Origin: Bog-473 sp035552095
Lineage (GTDB): Bacteria > Actinomycetota > Acidimicrobiia > Acidimicrobiales > RAAP-2
DNA length: 64,000 bases
Assembly: GCA_035552095.1 (NCBI GenBank)
Contig: DASZMA010000076.1
Coordinates: 36,874-100,873, forward strand
Reading direction: 5' to 3'
Shown: positions 52,643 to 59,841 of the stretch, one piece after another
Layout of the letters: every line of letters starts with the position of its first letter
Numbering within the stretch: the first letter of the stretch is position 1
Position numbers and translations under genes: made by a program
The notes under the pieces: generated by a model
Seen by the model: the letters and a program-made list of their open reading frames with translations, nothing else
Databases searched by the model: none
Told to the model about the DNA's origin: nothing

Positions 52643-53674
52643 TCACGCTACGACGATGAGTGGCATCGGTGGTGCGCTGAATGTCCCATCGACTCCAAGT
52701 CCCACCGCGACTTCGATAGCCCATTCGCCTGGTGGAACGGTGTAACCAAGCCGCGGCAACCTCGACGCTGTACCGACAAGGAGAGGAATCTCGACTGAAT
52801 CGTTTGGCGGCGCAGGAAAGCGAATCAGAGGGGCGACTTGCGCGCCCGAGTATCCACCGACGACTTCGTTTGACTTTGGGTCTACGACCGGTGCCGTGAT
52901 CTGGCCGTTGGTGTGAGCGACTACTTCTTGCCCCCCCTCATTGACGAGACGGATGGTGCTGGAGAGATTTTCTCCCGATCTCACTCTTAAGTCGTGATCT
53001 ACCACGACATGCAACCATTGCGGCAAAGGATTATGCGTCGGCTGAAGGCGATCGGAATTGGCAGCTCCCCATGAGGGGGGGACCCCACATTCGGGATAGT
53101 GAAGGAATCCAACAGTGACATCGACGGCTTCGCCGTAGCGCCCACGCAGCTCTGCAGCAACGCGCACAGCGTCGGCTCGAAGTGTGACGCTTACCCTTCC
53201 ACCTCCTATGCCCCATCCTTCGAAGAGTCCGTGGGCAGAGGAGGTCGCCATCTCGTGGATGTGGGAGCGGATCTCCTCTAACCGAGTTTGGGGCCACGGT
53301 GACGATCGCACCTCCAGGCGACCTGGATGAGAGACGAGGCCATGCAACACACTCTCGTGGACGCTGAGGTCAGGTCCTGAGAACAGAGCCACGATACGAA
53401 CCGTCGGCTCGTTCTCAAAGCGAAGCTCGACCCATGCCTCTGGATGGACTGCTCCGTAGCTTCGGACGACCTCTACATCTGCTCGCAGCCTGCCCTGTTC
53501 GAGTCCCACGTTCTCCGGCACTGCCCTAGTTTGTCCCCGGCAAGCCAGAAGAGAAAGTGACCGCATTCGCCGGACTGGCGTCACCCTGAGCACTTCGGAG
53601 ATAGCCCGGCTCCCGACGGTCGCCCTCAACGTAAATTCCACGACCGGCTCGTTTGCGGCGAAGTTACTGCCCAT
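52643..53674 (-). CDS. Uncharacterised 343-residue beta-rich protein
   Basis: No known family is recognised. The sequence reads as several beta-sandwich-like stretches (EPVVEFTLRATVGSRAISEV, AWVELRFENEPTVRIVALFS, HVVVDHDLRVRSGENLSSTI, RLVNEGGQEVVAHTNGQITA) with an intervening helical part (LEEIRSHIHEMATSSAHGLF, ADAVRVAAELRGRYGEAVDV). There is no signal peptide or membrane helix. It stands alone on the minus strand, divergent from the patatin-like gene across 178 bp. Base composition is lower in GC than the left side of the window. It may be an accessory gene acquired by transfer. Confidence 0.6.
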   Translation of the reverse strand: MGSNFAANEPVVEFTLRATVGSRAISEVLRVTPVRRMRSLSLLACRGQTRAVPENVGLEQGRLRADVEVVRSYGAVHPEAWVELRFENEPTVRIVALFSGPDLSVHESVLHGLVSHPGRLEVRSSPWPQTRLEEIRSHIHEMATSSAHGLFEGWGIGGGRVSVTLRADAVRVAAELRGRYGEAVDVTVGFLHYPECGVPPSWGAANSDRLQPTHNPLPQWLHVVVDHDLRVRSGENLSSTIRLVNEGGQEVVAHTNGQITAPVVDPKSNEVVGGYSGAQVAPLIRFPAPPNDSVEIPLLVGTASRLPRLGYTVPPGEWAIEVAVGLGVDGTFSAPPMPLIVVA

Positions 53675-53852
53675 CTACTCTCAACACACTGTTCGTTTAA
53701 GAGCGTTGTCGTCAGCGCACGATCAAAGGAGGTGAGTCCGATTCTTCTCGTTTACCGTCGGGCACTCACCCCTTCACGCCGGAGCCATTAGAGCTTCGTC
53801 GTCATAGGTCCTCGGGTGCCCGTATCTCGGATGCCCTGAAAGGGACCAAGCC

Positions 53853-54854
53853 ATGTCGCAGTTTCAAGAGTCGCTCTCATCGACTGAGGGCAAAGCCCAA
53901 TCCTTCACGCCTGCCTCGGCGCGACCTACGTCGTACCCGCAGGTGGCTCGCCACCTTGCTCTGGTTCTCGGTGGTGGTGGGGCTGCCGGAAATGCCTGGG
54001 AGATCGGGATCGTCGCAGGCCTGGCCGAAGCGGGCCTCGACCTGACCGAGGCCGCCGATTTGGTGATCGGCACGTCGTCCGGCGCCACCGCGGCAGCGCA
54101 ATTGCGCAGTGGCATACCGCCGGCCGAACTGTTTGCCTCGGTGCTGTCCCCGCCTGTTCAACCGGTCAGACAGAACCGCGAACGTCCGGCGGCCTTGCCG
54201 ATGGCCACGGTGTTCGAGCGGATGAGGGCCATCTCGGCCACCGCCACCTCGGCTGTCGATTTACAACGTGCGATGGGAGCATTCGGATTGGAGTGTGACC
54301 CCGTACTCGAATCCACCGCTGGACAGCACCGTGCCGTGGTCGCCGCCCGGTTGCCTCGCCATGACTGGCCGGCCAAGCCGATGATCGTGGTAGCCGTGAA
54401 CGCGCATACTGGCGAGTTGGTCACGTTCGATCGCGATTCGGGCGTCGATTTGGTGGACGCGGTCACGGCGGGTACTGCGCTACCGGGATCGTCTCCCACG
54501 ATCAATATCAACGGCACTCGTTACATCAACGGCGGTGTGCGCTCTGCCGAAAACGCCGACCTCGCCTCGGGTTATGCGAATGTCGTGGTGCTCTCGCCGT
54601 TCGGAGGACGGAGCGGGACATTGCCGGAAGGCCAATTCGAGGGCCTGCGCAGACCACCGGAATGGGGCATGGATCTGGAGGGCCAGGTCGAGGCCCTGCG
54701 TAAGCAGGGCAGCCGGGTCGAGGTGATCACGCCGGACGTCGATTCCCGAGCTGCCATGGGCACAAACCAGATGGACCCGGCGACCCGCATCCCTTCCGCC
54801 CGCGCCGGTTTCGACCAAGGCAAGCGGGAAGCGACCCGCATGACGACCCTCTAA
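53853..54854 (+). CDS. Patatin-like phospholipase, catalytic Asp replaced by Asn
   Basis: 333 residues. The oxyanion loop ALVLGGGGAAGNAWEIGIVA and the nucleophile elbow LVIGTSSGATAAAQLRSGIP (G-T-S-S-G) are intact. The second dyad motif, normally D-G-G or D-G-A, reads N-G-G in TRYINGGVRSAENADLASGY (codon AAC). VVVLSPFGGRSGTLPEGQ follows as in actinobacterial relatives. Loss of the Asp would be expected to cripple lipid hydrolysis, so it is either a pseudoenzyme or a variant. GAAAGGGA is the ribosome-binding site. Upstream at 53725-53735 a strong AAAGGAGGTGA stands without a matching start. Confidence 0.8.
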   Translation: MSQFQESLSSTEGKAQSFTPASARPTSYPQVARHLALVLGGGGAAGNAWEIGIVAGLAEAGLDLTEAADLVIGTSSGATAAAQLRSGIPPAELFASVLSPPVQPVRQNRERPAALPMATVFERMRAISATATSAVDLQRAMGAFGLECDPVLESTAGQHRAVVAARLPRHDWPAKPMIVVAVNAHTGELVTFDRDSGVDLVDAVTAGTALPGSSPTININGTRYINGGVRSAENADLASGYANVVVLSPFGGRSGTLPEGQFEGLRRPPEWGMDLEGQVEALRKQGSRVEVITPDVDSRAAMGTNQMDPATRIPSARAGFDQGKREATRMTTL

Positions 54855-54899
54855 CAACTGAGGTCACCTTCGCTCGAAGACCTGAACGCCGCTGGGGAC

Positions 54900-55412
54900 T
54901 CAGCTGTCGGGCGTGACCGCATCCAATCGGCGCCGAACCTCCGACGTGTTCACACCGAGAGCGCCCAGCAGCACCGCCGCCGGATCTGGTGGTTGGAGGG
55001 TGAGGATCTGGGCCAGCACCTGCTGGGCCGTGATCTGGAGCTTCCGACGGTGGGGCTTTGATGCTCCCTCAAGCACTTTCTTCGCCGCGGGAGTCATGCG
55101 GAGACGATCTTTTTGCGCCACATCTCTGATCGTCGGCTTCTTCGGCACGGCGCGCATCGGCAGTGGGGGCGCGTCGGCGCCGGACCCCAGGCCCAGGGCA
55201 CCGAGGGCTTCGTGATCGAGCGACGCCAGGGCCTGGCGAGCTTGCTGGAGGTTCACGCCCACCACGGCTTCGACCGAGGGATCCTCGAACAAGGCGAGCA
55301 AGAGGTGATCGGTGCCATATCTGCGATCACCTCGGCGACGAGCCTCCTCACCGGCCTGCAGACAGATGGCCCAGGCGTGAAGCGTCTCTGGTGCAACCGA
55401 TTCGGTGGTCAT
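54900..55412 (-). CDS. Clp N-terminal-domain protein without ATPase domains
   Basis: 170 residues from the ATG at 55412 with AAGGAG 5-6 bases upstream. Residues about 13-70 (LHAWAICLQAGEEARRRGDR, RYGTDHLLLALFEDPSVEAV) form one Clp-N/ClpC-type repeat. A second possible repeat lies towards the end (LRMTPAAKKVLEGASKPHRR, LQITAQQVLAQILTLQPPD). The link contains a Pro-rich stretch (PPLPMRAVPKKPTIRDV). There are no Walker motifs, so it cannot be an unfoldase and may act as an adaptor or as a ligand/stress-sensing partner. It is coupled by ATGA to a 70-residue HTH protein that precedes it. Confidence 0.78.
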   Translation of the reverse strand: MTTESVAPETLHAWAICLQAGEEARRRGDRRYGTDHLLLALFEDPSVEAVVGVNLQQARQALASLDHEALGALGLGSGADAPPLPMRAVPKKPTIRDVAQKDRLRMTPAAKKVLEGASKPHRRKLQITAQQVLAQILTLQPPDPAAVLLGALGVNTSEVRRRLDAVTPDS

Positions 55413-55621
55413 GCTGACTCCTTGTTGTATTTGGTGTGCACGGATTGGCGGGTGACGCCCAAGGCGTCGCCGATCTGCTGCCACGACCAGCCCTTTTCCC
55501 GGGCCGACGCGACGTGGTTCGCCTCGACCCTCTCAGCCAGGCGATGGAGCGCCAACGAGGCGCGAAGCCCAATTGCCGGGTCATCCGACGAGAGATTCAG
55601 GTTGAGATCTTCGACATCCAT
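55409..55621 (-). CDS. Small HTH protein in operon with the Clp-N protein
   Basis: 70 residues from MDVEDLNLNLSSDDPAIGLR at 55621. The HTH is at about 35-62: EANHVASAREKGWSWQQIGD then ALGVTRQSVHTKYNKE, resembling sigma-region-4-like or AsnC-type helices. There is no other domain, so it may depend on its partner for dimerisation or sensing. It overlaps the Clp-N gene by 4 bp. The start is 7 bases after a perfect -10 element, so the mRNA is probably leaderless. Two operator copies overlap the promoter and suggest autoregulation. Confidence 0.75.
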   Translation of the reverse strand: MDVEDLNLNLSSDDPAIGLRASLALHRLAERVEANHVASAREKGWSWQQIGDALGVTRQSVHTKYNKESA

Positions 55622-55624
55622 GAG

Positions 55625-55669
55625 TGTCAGTATAGGCTGACATCGGTTATTTATCAACCTAAACTGACA
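55625..55669 (-). promoter_or_regulatory. Leaderless promoter with two tandem operators for the HTH/Clp-N operon
   Basis: On the minus strand TTGATA and TATACT are separated by 17 bases, and the ATG at 55621 begins 7 bases after the -10. A perfect palindrome TGTCAG-N6-CTGACA (55625-55642) covers the -10. A second, imperfect copy TGTCAG-N6-TTGATA (55652-55669) covers the -35. Their centres are 27 bp apart. This is a compact autorepression layout. Confidence 0.75.
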
Positions 55670-55983
55670 CCAGCGGGATCGCCACACCGGGCGGTTTTCG
55701 TGTCAGGCGTTCAGTGGAGCGCGGGATCAATTTTTTTGAATTCCGTGTCGGCGATGTGAGCGGCGTCCTCGGCCCGTATGCAAGAAGGCGCGGAAACCGC
55801 CCCCACTTTGGTGGCGGTGGATTTCGGTGAACGGCCGCTCGGCGAGTCATGTGGACGAGGCCAGCAAGGTCGACTTACCGGTCGCCGGCACCCCGACGGA
55901 TCACGGTGTTAGGCGCAGGAAGTTGAAGCAGCAAGCCGTATACCTGGGAAAACGGTTTCGCCTTATGACACCCCAAGACCACC
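55670..55983. other. Gene-free stretch between the HTH operon and the RHH-MazF module
   Basis: 314 bp with no convincing gene. A short P-loop-like peptide, GVPATGKSTLLASST, can be read on the minus strand at 55847-55900 and ends at a stop. It may be a remnant of a decayed ATPase or GTPase gene. An AATTTTTTTGAATT run near 55730 is unusual in this GC-rich DNA. Confidence 0.4.
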
Positions 55984-56018
55984 CCGCCAATGTATGACGA
56001 AACGTGATACATTGGCGG
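55984..56018. promoter_or_regulatory. Large inverted repeat abutting the antitoxin start
   Basis: CCGCCAATGTAT (55984-55995) and ATACATTGGCGG (56007-56018) are perfect 12-base inverted arms around an 11-base centre, ending one base before the ATG. This is a textbook position for an RHH antitoxin operator in an autoregulated toxin-antitoxin operon. Confidence 0.8.
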
Positions 56019-56019
56019 A

Positions 56020-56259
56020 ATGGCCAGCGCCGTATCGGTTCGGATCGATGACGATGTCCAGCGGGCACTTCTGACTCTTGAAGCTTCAGGAATGAGCCGA
56101 TCTGAAGCGATCCGAAAGTCGATCCTCGATGCGGCTGCTGCGTTGCGGCAAAAAGACGCACTTCAAGCCGAGGCCGCAGAACTCGAGGCGGATGAGGAAG
56201 ACGTCAAAGAGATGCAAAGCGTTGCGTTGTTAATGGAGAGACTCCGTGCGCCGGGGTGA
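56020..56259 (+). CDS. Ribbon-helix-helix antitoxin of a MazF-type module
   Basis: 79 residues. The strand SAVSVRIDDDVQRALLTLEA and the two helices GMSRSEAIRKSILDAAAALR form the RHH DNA-binding motif. The acidic tail (AEAAELEADEEDVKEMQSVA) is a typical toxin-neutralising extension. The start lies directly after a perfect inverted repeat, so the message is probably leaderless and autorepressed. Its 3' end overlaps the toxin by 14 bp. It should bind the MazF-like toxin and the operator. Confidence 0.85.
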   Translation: MASAVSVRIDDDVQRALLTLEASGMSRSEAIRKSILDAAAALRQKDALQAEAAELEADEEDVKEMQSVALLMERLRAPG

Positions 56260-56563
56260 AGTCTTCGAATTGAGACTGCCCAAGGGTGTCGGACATGAGC
56301 AAAGTGGTCGCCGATTTGGGGTGATTGTGCAGGCCGACGCCCTCCTTCCTCGATCGGTCGTCCTGATCGCACCAACATCAGCAAGTGCTCGGCCGGCATC
56401 ATTTAGACCTGAACTCTTCGTGGACGGAGAGACGACGCGTGTTCTGGTTGAGCAGGTGGGAGCCGTGGACGTGAACCGACTTGGGAAGTCAGTCGGTCAG
56501 GCCAGCCCAGAAGAGATGTGGGGAATCGACGAGGGATTAATGACCGTTCTCGGTCTCAGTTGA
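56246..56563 (+). CDS. MazF/PemK-type mRNA interferase toxin
   Basis: 105 residues from GTG at 56246, overlapping the antitoxin end by 14 bp. MRRGEVFELRLPKGVGHEQS is the MazF start, where R-G-E-V and the G-x-E-Q-S-G-R-R loop are diagnostic. FGVIVQADALLPRSVVLIAP and VLVEQVGAVDVNRLGKSVGQ complete the SH3-like barrel. The active-site Arg and the Ser/Thr of the second strand are in place by eye. It cuts mRNA at short specific sites. The pair is a complete type II toxin-antitoxin module of about 540 bp. Confidence 0.88.
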   Translation: MRRGEVFELRLPKGVGHEQSGRRFGVIVQADALLPRSVVLIAPTSASARPASFRPELFVDGETTRVLVEQVGAVDVNRLGKSVGQASPEEMWGIDEGLMTVLGLS

Positions 56564-56780
56564 TCGGATCGGAACGCCCTCAGATCCTCCAGTTCCTGAA
56601 GCCGTTCCTTTCGTCTCTGAAGGTGCGAATAAGAGAGCGTACGGCCCACCATTGAAGTTCACGCAAATGGCTGCGAAGGTCGTGTAATCCCGGGCCGACA
56701 TGGTCTGGTCCGTGAAGGAATTGCCGGGTGCGCTGGAGTTTCTACGATGAGGGGTATCGACACCAAAGAGGGGGATCCAC

Positions 56781-57221
56781 ATGCCGACGCCGACTTTCGA
56801 CCAGCTCCGCCAATTCCGCGAGGACTACGTGGAGTCCTGGAACCAGGGTGACAAGGAGCGCTTCGCCGCCACCTGGCGCCAGTTCCTCGCCGACGACGAC
56901 GCGTTCCAGATGTTCGATCCTGTCGGCACGCCGATGAAGCGGGGCCTGGTCGGCTGCGCCCTGGAGCCGTTCGACCTCTGGCAGCCGGTGGTGCGCTTCA
57001 ATGTGCCGAAGGAGACCTTCTTCATCTGCGGCAATGAGATCGCTTGGGTGATGGAGAACTTCTTCGACCACAACGGAGCCGAGGTGAAGTCGTCAAGTAT
57101 TGAGAACTACACGTTCACCGAAAACCGCGAGGTGCACATCCGCACTTGGTACATCGTCCCCTCCGGCGGCCCGCTTGGCGATCAGATGGAGCAGTACCTC
57201 CCGGAGGGCGGTCCGAACTGA
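56781..57221 (+). CDS. SnoaL/NTF2-like protein
   Basis: 146 residues. TFDQLRQFREDYVESWNQGD and KERFAATWRQFLADDDAFQM form the initial helices, FFICGNEIAWVMENFFDHNG and SSIENYTFTENREVHIRTWY the sheet. The fold is the same as other SnoaL-like proteins in the window but the sequence is distinct. The 217 bp between the MazF gene and this start contain only a minus-strand open stretch (56537-56782) of doubtful reality. GAGGGGGATCC precedes the ATG. Substrate and partner are unknown. Confidence 0.75.
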   Translation: MPTPTFDQLRQFREDYVESWNQGDKERFAATWRQFLADDDAFQMFDPVGTPMKRGLVGCALEPFDLWQPVVRFNVPKETFFICGNEIAWVMENFFDHNGAEVKSSSIENYTFTENREVHIRTWYIVPSGGPLGDQMEQYLPEGGPN

Positions 57222-57539
57222 TCTCGGCGGGTCGGTCGGCTCGGTCACGCCGGCCAGACCGGTGAGTCGGCACCTTGGCTCCGACCAGGAAAATCTCAGA
57301 AACACTTGGTCATATGACATTCAGGCGAGTTCGCCTGCTTCACGACAGAGCAGTTCACAGCCACTGGACCGACCAGGCGCGTCGTTTGGCGTCCATCGTG
57401 GCGCAGGGTCGGGAAGGTGGCGGGTTGGTGGGACTCCTCCCGTGACCCTCACAAAATCGGAAGTGTGCGTCGCAAAATTCCGTTGACAAATCCGTTGAGA
57501 TGTGACGAGCATTTGGTGGAAGACCGCAGGAGGTAACAA
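57222..57539. other. Gene-free stretch before the VOC pseudogene
   Basis: 318 bp without a supported gene. CCGTTGACAAAT and CCGTTGAGATGT (about 57480-57503) form an imperfect 12-bp tandem repeat; the first includes TTGACA, a possible -35. GCAGGAGG at 57527-57534 is the ribosome-binding site of the following VOC pseudogene. Confidence 0.4.
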
Positions 57540-57997
57540 ATGGCTGAGGCGCCACCGCCTCAAGAGCAAATCCTGCTCACACACTTTCGTGTCGGACGAC
57601 GTCGAGGGCTCTCGGCGCTTCTACACCGAAGTGCTTGGGGGGCCGGGTCGCCTTCTCCAGCCCGGGAGGACCGACCAACGTCGCACTGTCCAATAGTTGG
57701 ATCGTCATCAATGCCGGCGGAGGGCCGACCGACGACAAGCCGCAGGTCACCCTGGAGACGCCCGGCGACCCAAATCGGGTGAACAGCTTCGTCAACATCC
57801 GGGTCAAGGACATGGAGACGGTGTATTCCGACTGGAGCGCGCGAGGTGCTCAGTTCCCGACGACCCCGAAGCAGCACCAGTACGAGATACGTTGCTACAT
57901 CCGTGATCACGACGGTCATCTGATCGAAGTGGGGCAAACGACCGACCCGGACGGAGATTGGTTCCCCGATCAATGGCCGTCGAGCACGTCGGAGTGA
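57540..57997 (+). pseudogene. VOC-family protein with two homopolymer frameshifts
   Basis: From the ATG at 57540 (AGGAGG upstream) the first frame reads MAEAPPPQEQILLTH. An extra T in a TTT run near 57585 shifts the frame to VSDDVEGSRRFYTEVLGG. An extra G in the GGGGGG run near 57640 shifts it again to RVAFSSPGGPTNVALSNSWI, VNSFVNIRVKDMETVYSDWS and RCYIRDHDGHLIEVGQT. Removing both bases restores a normal glyoxalase-fold protein of about 152 residues. Two +1 shifts in homopolymers point to sequencing or assembly error at least as much as to decay. The last frame alone runs from 57635 to 57997. Confidence 0.8.
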
Positions 57998-58103
57998 GCT
58001 AGCGCCGAGCAATCTCAATAGGAGTCAGACATAGCCGCATGGTCCCCACCGGCGAGTATGGACAAACCGGCCCCCTGTGCCGGGAGCGGGTAACTCCACT
58101 CCT

Positions 58104-58550
58104 TCAGTCGTCTATGAGCCGAGTCGGAGTGCCACGGCCATGGGCTGCCGCGAGGAGCTGGGGGTTCTCATCGACAGCGGCGAGGCACAGCTCAGCATCC
58201 AGATGCTCGGCGGCGGCCAAGGCTTCCAACGAGAGGAGATTGAGACGCACGCCGTCACTGAGAAGGCGCGCCATCGGCCAGGCGAGCTCACGCAACGAGA
58301 GAAGGCCGACGGTGTCGGGCAACGCCGTGATGGCTCGGACAGTTGCTGCACCAACTGACGGGTCGGCGTCGCCGATACGCCGGGAGAGCGCACCTTCTAC
58401 TGTCGGGGAGCTGACAGCTCGGCACAACCGGTGGTACCAGAGTCCCGTGGTCAGCACCCGGGCGCCGCTGGGACGAAGAGCTGTTGGTTCGTCGTCCAAC
58501 AGCATCCGGAGTAGCAGGTGGTCGTCGACCACCACGGTGCGATCCCTCAA
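58104..58550 (-). CDS. PIN-domain toxin (VapC-like) of an AbrB-PIN module
   Basis: 148 residues. RDRTVVVDDHLLLRMLLDDE carries the first acidic residues. RIGDADPSVGAATVRAITAL, LRELAWPMARLLSDGVRLNL and LDAELCLAAVDENPQLLAAA (with the later acidic positions) fit a divergent PIN nuclease. It is less canonical than the VapC at 60066-60497, and the family call rests partly on context: it overlaps an AbrB-type antitoxin by 4 bp (ATGA). It would cut RNA (tRNA or rRNA) when freed. It converges on the VOC pseudogene with 106 bp between. Confidence 0.7.
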   Translation of the reverse strand: MRDRTVVVDDHLLLRMLLDDEPTALRPSGARVLTTGLWYHRLCRAVSSPTVEGALSRRIGDADPSVGAATVRAITALPDTVGLLSLRELAWPMARLLSDGVRLNLLSLEALAAAEHLDAELCLAAVDENPQLLAAAHGRGTPTRLIDD

Positions 58551-58789
58551 GCCAGATCGGGCTCGTCTGCGGCAACCTCGGCCGCCAACTTGGCGTAGCC
58601 GCCGGCTTCCTCAATGGAGCTTCGGAGCATGGCGCGCAAGCCACCGTGACCGGCAGGCACGACGAGCAGGGCGTTCCCGAGGTCAGCGATCTCAACGACG
58701 CCACCTTCGATGAACTCCCAGCGGCGTCGAGCCTCGGCGGGTAGTGCCATCTGTCCCCGATCGGAAACGCGGAACTGAGCGATTGCCAT
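58547..58789 (-). CDS. SpoVT/AbrB-type antitoxin
   Basis: 80 residues from MAIAQFRVSDRGQMALPAEA at 58789; an extension of nine codons is possible. The swapped-hairpin motif RVSDRGQMALPAEARRRWEF and EGGVVEIADLGNALLVVPAG is standard for VapB/AbrB antitoxins (RGQ-x-x-LP-A). The C-terminal 30 residues (RSSIEEAGGYAKLAAEVAAD) are the toxin-binding tail. A perfect inverted repeat at 58812-58841 lies 23 bp upstream of the start and is the probable operator. Confidence 0.85.
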   Translation of the reverse strand: MAIAQFRVSDRGQMALPAEARRRWEFIEGGVVEIADLGNALLVVPAGHGGLRAMLRSSIEEAGGYAKLAAEVAADEPDLA

Positions 58790-58811
58790 GCCGCCCACCC
58801 TATACGTGGCG

Positions 58812-58841
58812 GACAAGGTGAAGTTACAAGCTCACCTTGTC
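58812..58841. promoter_or_regulatory. Perfect inverted repeat upstream of the AbrB-PIN module
   Basis: GACAAGGTGA (58812-58821) and TCACCTTGTC (58832-58841) are exact 10-base arms 10 bases apart. On the minus strand TATAGG (58804-58799) downstream of it is a possible -10, about 10 bases before the ATG. It is a probable autoregulatory operator. Confidence 0.75.
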
Positions 58842-58948
58842 AGCTCGGACCCGATGTCAATGAAATGGAGCGGCGCGGACTCACCGACTTTGCACCCCCG
58901 GCCCAACGAACGAGCCTCGCCCGAGCGCCCGAGCGGCGACCGTAGGGC

Positions 58949-58986
58949 TTGACAAAGGCCATCCGTTAGGTTGAACTAACCGTTAG
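58949..58986 (+). promoter_or_regulatory. Promoter and operator of the ArsR-SRPBCC operon
   Basis: TTGACA (58949-58954) is a consensus -35. GTTAG-GTTGAA-CTAAC (58965-58980) is a short palindrome over the -10 region, followed by another GTTAG (58982-58986). The GTG start at 58986 is very close to the expected transcript start, so the message is probably leaderless and autorepressed by the ArsR protein. Confidence 0.6.
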
Positions 58987-59309
58987 TGGCTACTGACCAA
59001 GATGAAAAGGTGTGGGACGCCCTGGGGGATCGGACCCGGAGAGAGATCGTCCTGCGCCTTAGCGAAGGGCCAAGGCCCGTGGGCGAGCTCGCCACCTATC
59101 TGCCGGTCAGTCGTTCGGCCGTTTCCCAGCACCTCAAGGTGCTGAAGGATGCAGGCCTGGTCGCCGAACAGGTCGCTGGCACGCGCCGCATCTACCGCCT
59201 CAATGAGGCTGGCGTTATCGCGCTGCGTGACCAGCTCGACACCTTTTGGAATCGGGCGCTGAGTGGCTTCCAAGAGCTGGTCAAACAACCACAGGAGGAG
59301 CAATTATGA
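58986..59309 (+). CDS. ArsR/SmtB-type repressor
   Basis: 107 residues from GTG at 58986. The winged helix is clear: KVWDALGDRTRREIVLRLSE, GPRPVGELATYLPVSRSAVS, QHLKVLKDAGLVAEQVAGTR and RIYRLNEAGVIALRDQLDTF. No Cys-rich metal site is present, as usual for ArsR proteins paired with an SRPBCC gene. It overlaps the next gene by ATGA. The pair is a common actinobacterial unit, thought to respond to a small hydrophobic compound. The promoter palindrome at 58965-58980 suggests self-repression. Confidence 0.88.
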   Translation: MATDQDEKVWDALGDRTRREIVLRLSEGPRPVGELATYLPVSRSAVSQHLKVLKDAGLVAEQVAGTRRIYRLNEAGVIALRDQLDTFWNRALSGFQELVKQPQEEQL

Positions 59310-59788
59310 GCGTGGCCGATGAGGCTGTTGTCCGGCACCAGATCGTCGTTGCGACGTCGATCGATCAAGCCTTTGCGGCGTTCGTCGAGCGGTTCGGCGA
59401 CTTCAAGCCGCCGGAGCACAACCTGCTCGGCGCAGAGATCACTGAGACCCGATTCGAGCCGAAAGTGGGAGGTCATATCTACGACCGCGCCGCCGACGGT
59501 AGCGAGTGCCGGTGGGCCCGCGTCCTGGCGTACGAGCCACCCGATCGGGTCGTCTTCAGCTGGGACATCAGCCCACGGTGGCAGCTTGAGACGGACGAGA
59601 GCAACGCCAGCGAGGTCGAGGTCAGGTTCATCGCGGAGACGCCCGAACGGACGCGCGTAGAACTCGAGCACCGTCACCTCGATCGACACGGATCGGGCTG
59701 GGAGTCGCTCCACGAAGGTGTCGATGGCGATGCGGGATGGCCGCTCTACCTGGCGCGGTACGCCCAACTCGTCGCTGGGGGTCGTTAG
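59306..59788 (+). CDS. SRPBCC/AHSA1-type ligand-binding protein
   Basis: 160 residues from the ATG at 59306. VVRHQIVVATSIDQAFAAFV, ITETRFEPKVGGHIYDRAAD, WARVLAYEPPDRVVFSWDIS, EVEVRFIAETPERTRVELEH and GWPLYLARYAQLVAGGR follow the Aha1/START helix-grip order. The protein has a deep hydrophobic cavity and probably binds or modifies the effector sensed by the upstream ArsR repressor. The usual glyoxalase-like third gene of such operons is not next to it. No catalytic residues can be named. Confidence 0.85.
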   Translation: MSVADEAVVRHQIVVATSIDQAFAAFVERFGDFKPPEHNLLGAEITETRFEPKVGGHIYDRAADGSECRWARVLAYEPPDRVVFSWDISPRWQLETDESNASEVEVRFIAETPERTRVELEHRHLDRHGSGWESLHEGVDGDAGWPLYLARYAQLVAGGR

Positions 59789-59817
59789 CGCCCGGTGTAG
59801 GCCACGGGCCAACTGAC

Positions 59818-59837
59818 TACCCTACGTGGTACCCTAC
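59818..59837. promoter_or_regulatory. Direct repeats upstream of the RHH-VapC module
   Basis: TACCCTAC occurs at 59818-59825 and again at 59830-59837, a 12-bp period, ending four bases before the antitoxin ATG at 59842. RHH repressors bind such tandem half-sites; a probable operator. Confidence 0.6.
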
Positions 59838-59841
59838 ATTG

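Noticed and set aside
55847..55900. P-loop-like peptide GVPATGKSTLLASST on the minus strand
   Set aside because: Only about 15 residues between stops with no surrounding domain. At most a remnant, so not listed as a gene.
56537..56782. 81-codon minus-strand frame
   Set aside because: It overlaps the end of the MazF gene and the SnoaL start region and has no recognised family, ribosome-binding site or coupling.
58039..58713. 224-codon plus-strand frame
   Set aside because: Antisense to the PIN and AbrB genes, Arg/Ser-rich shadow without motifs.
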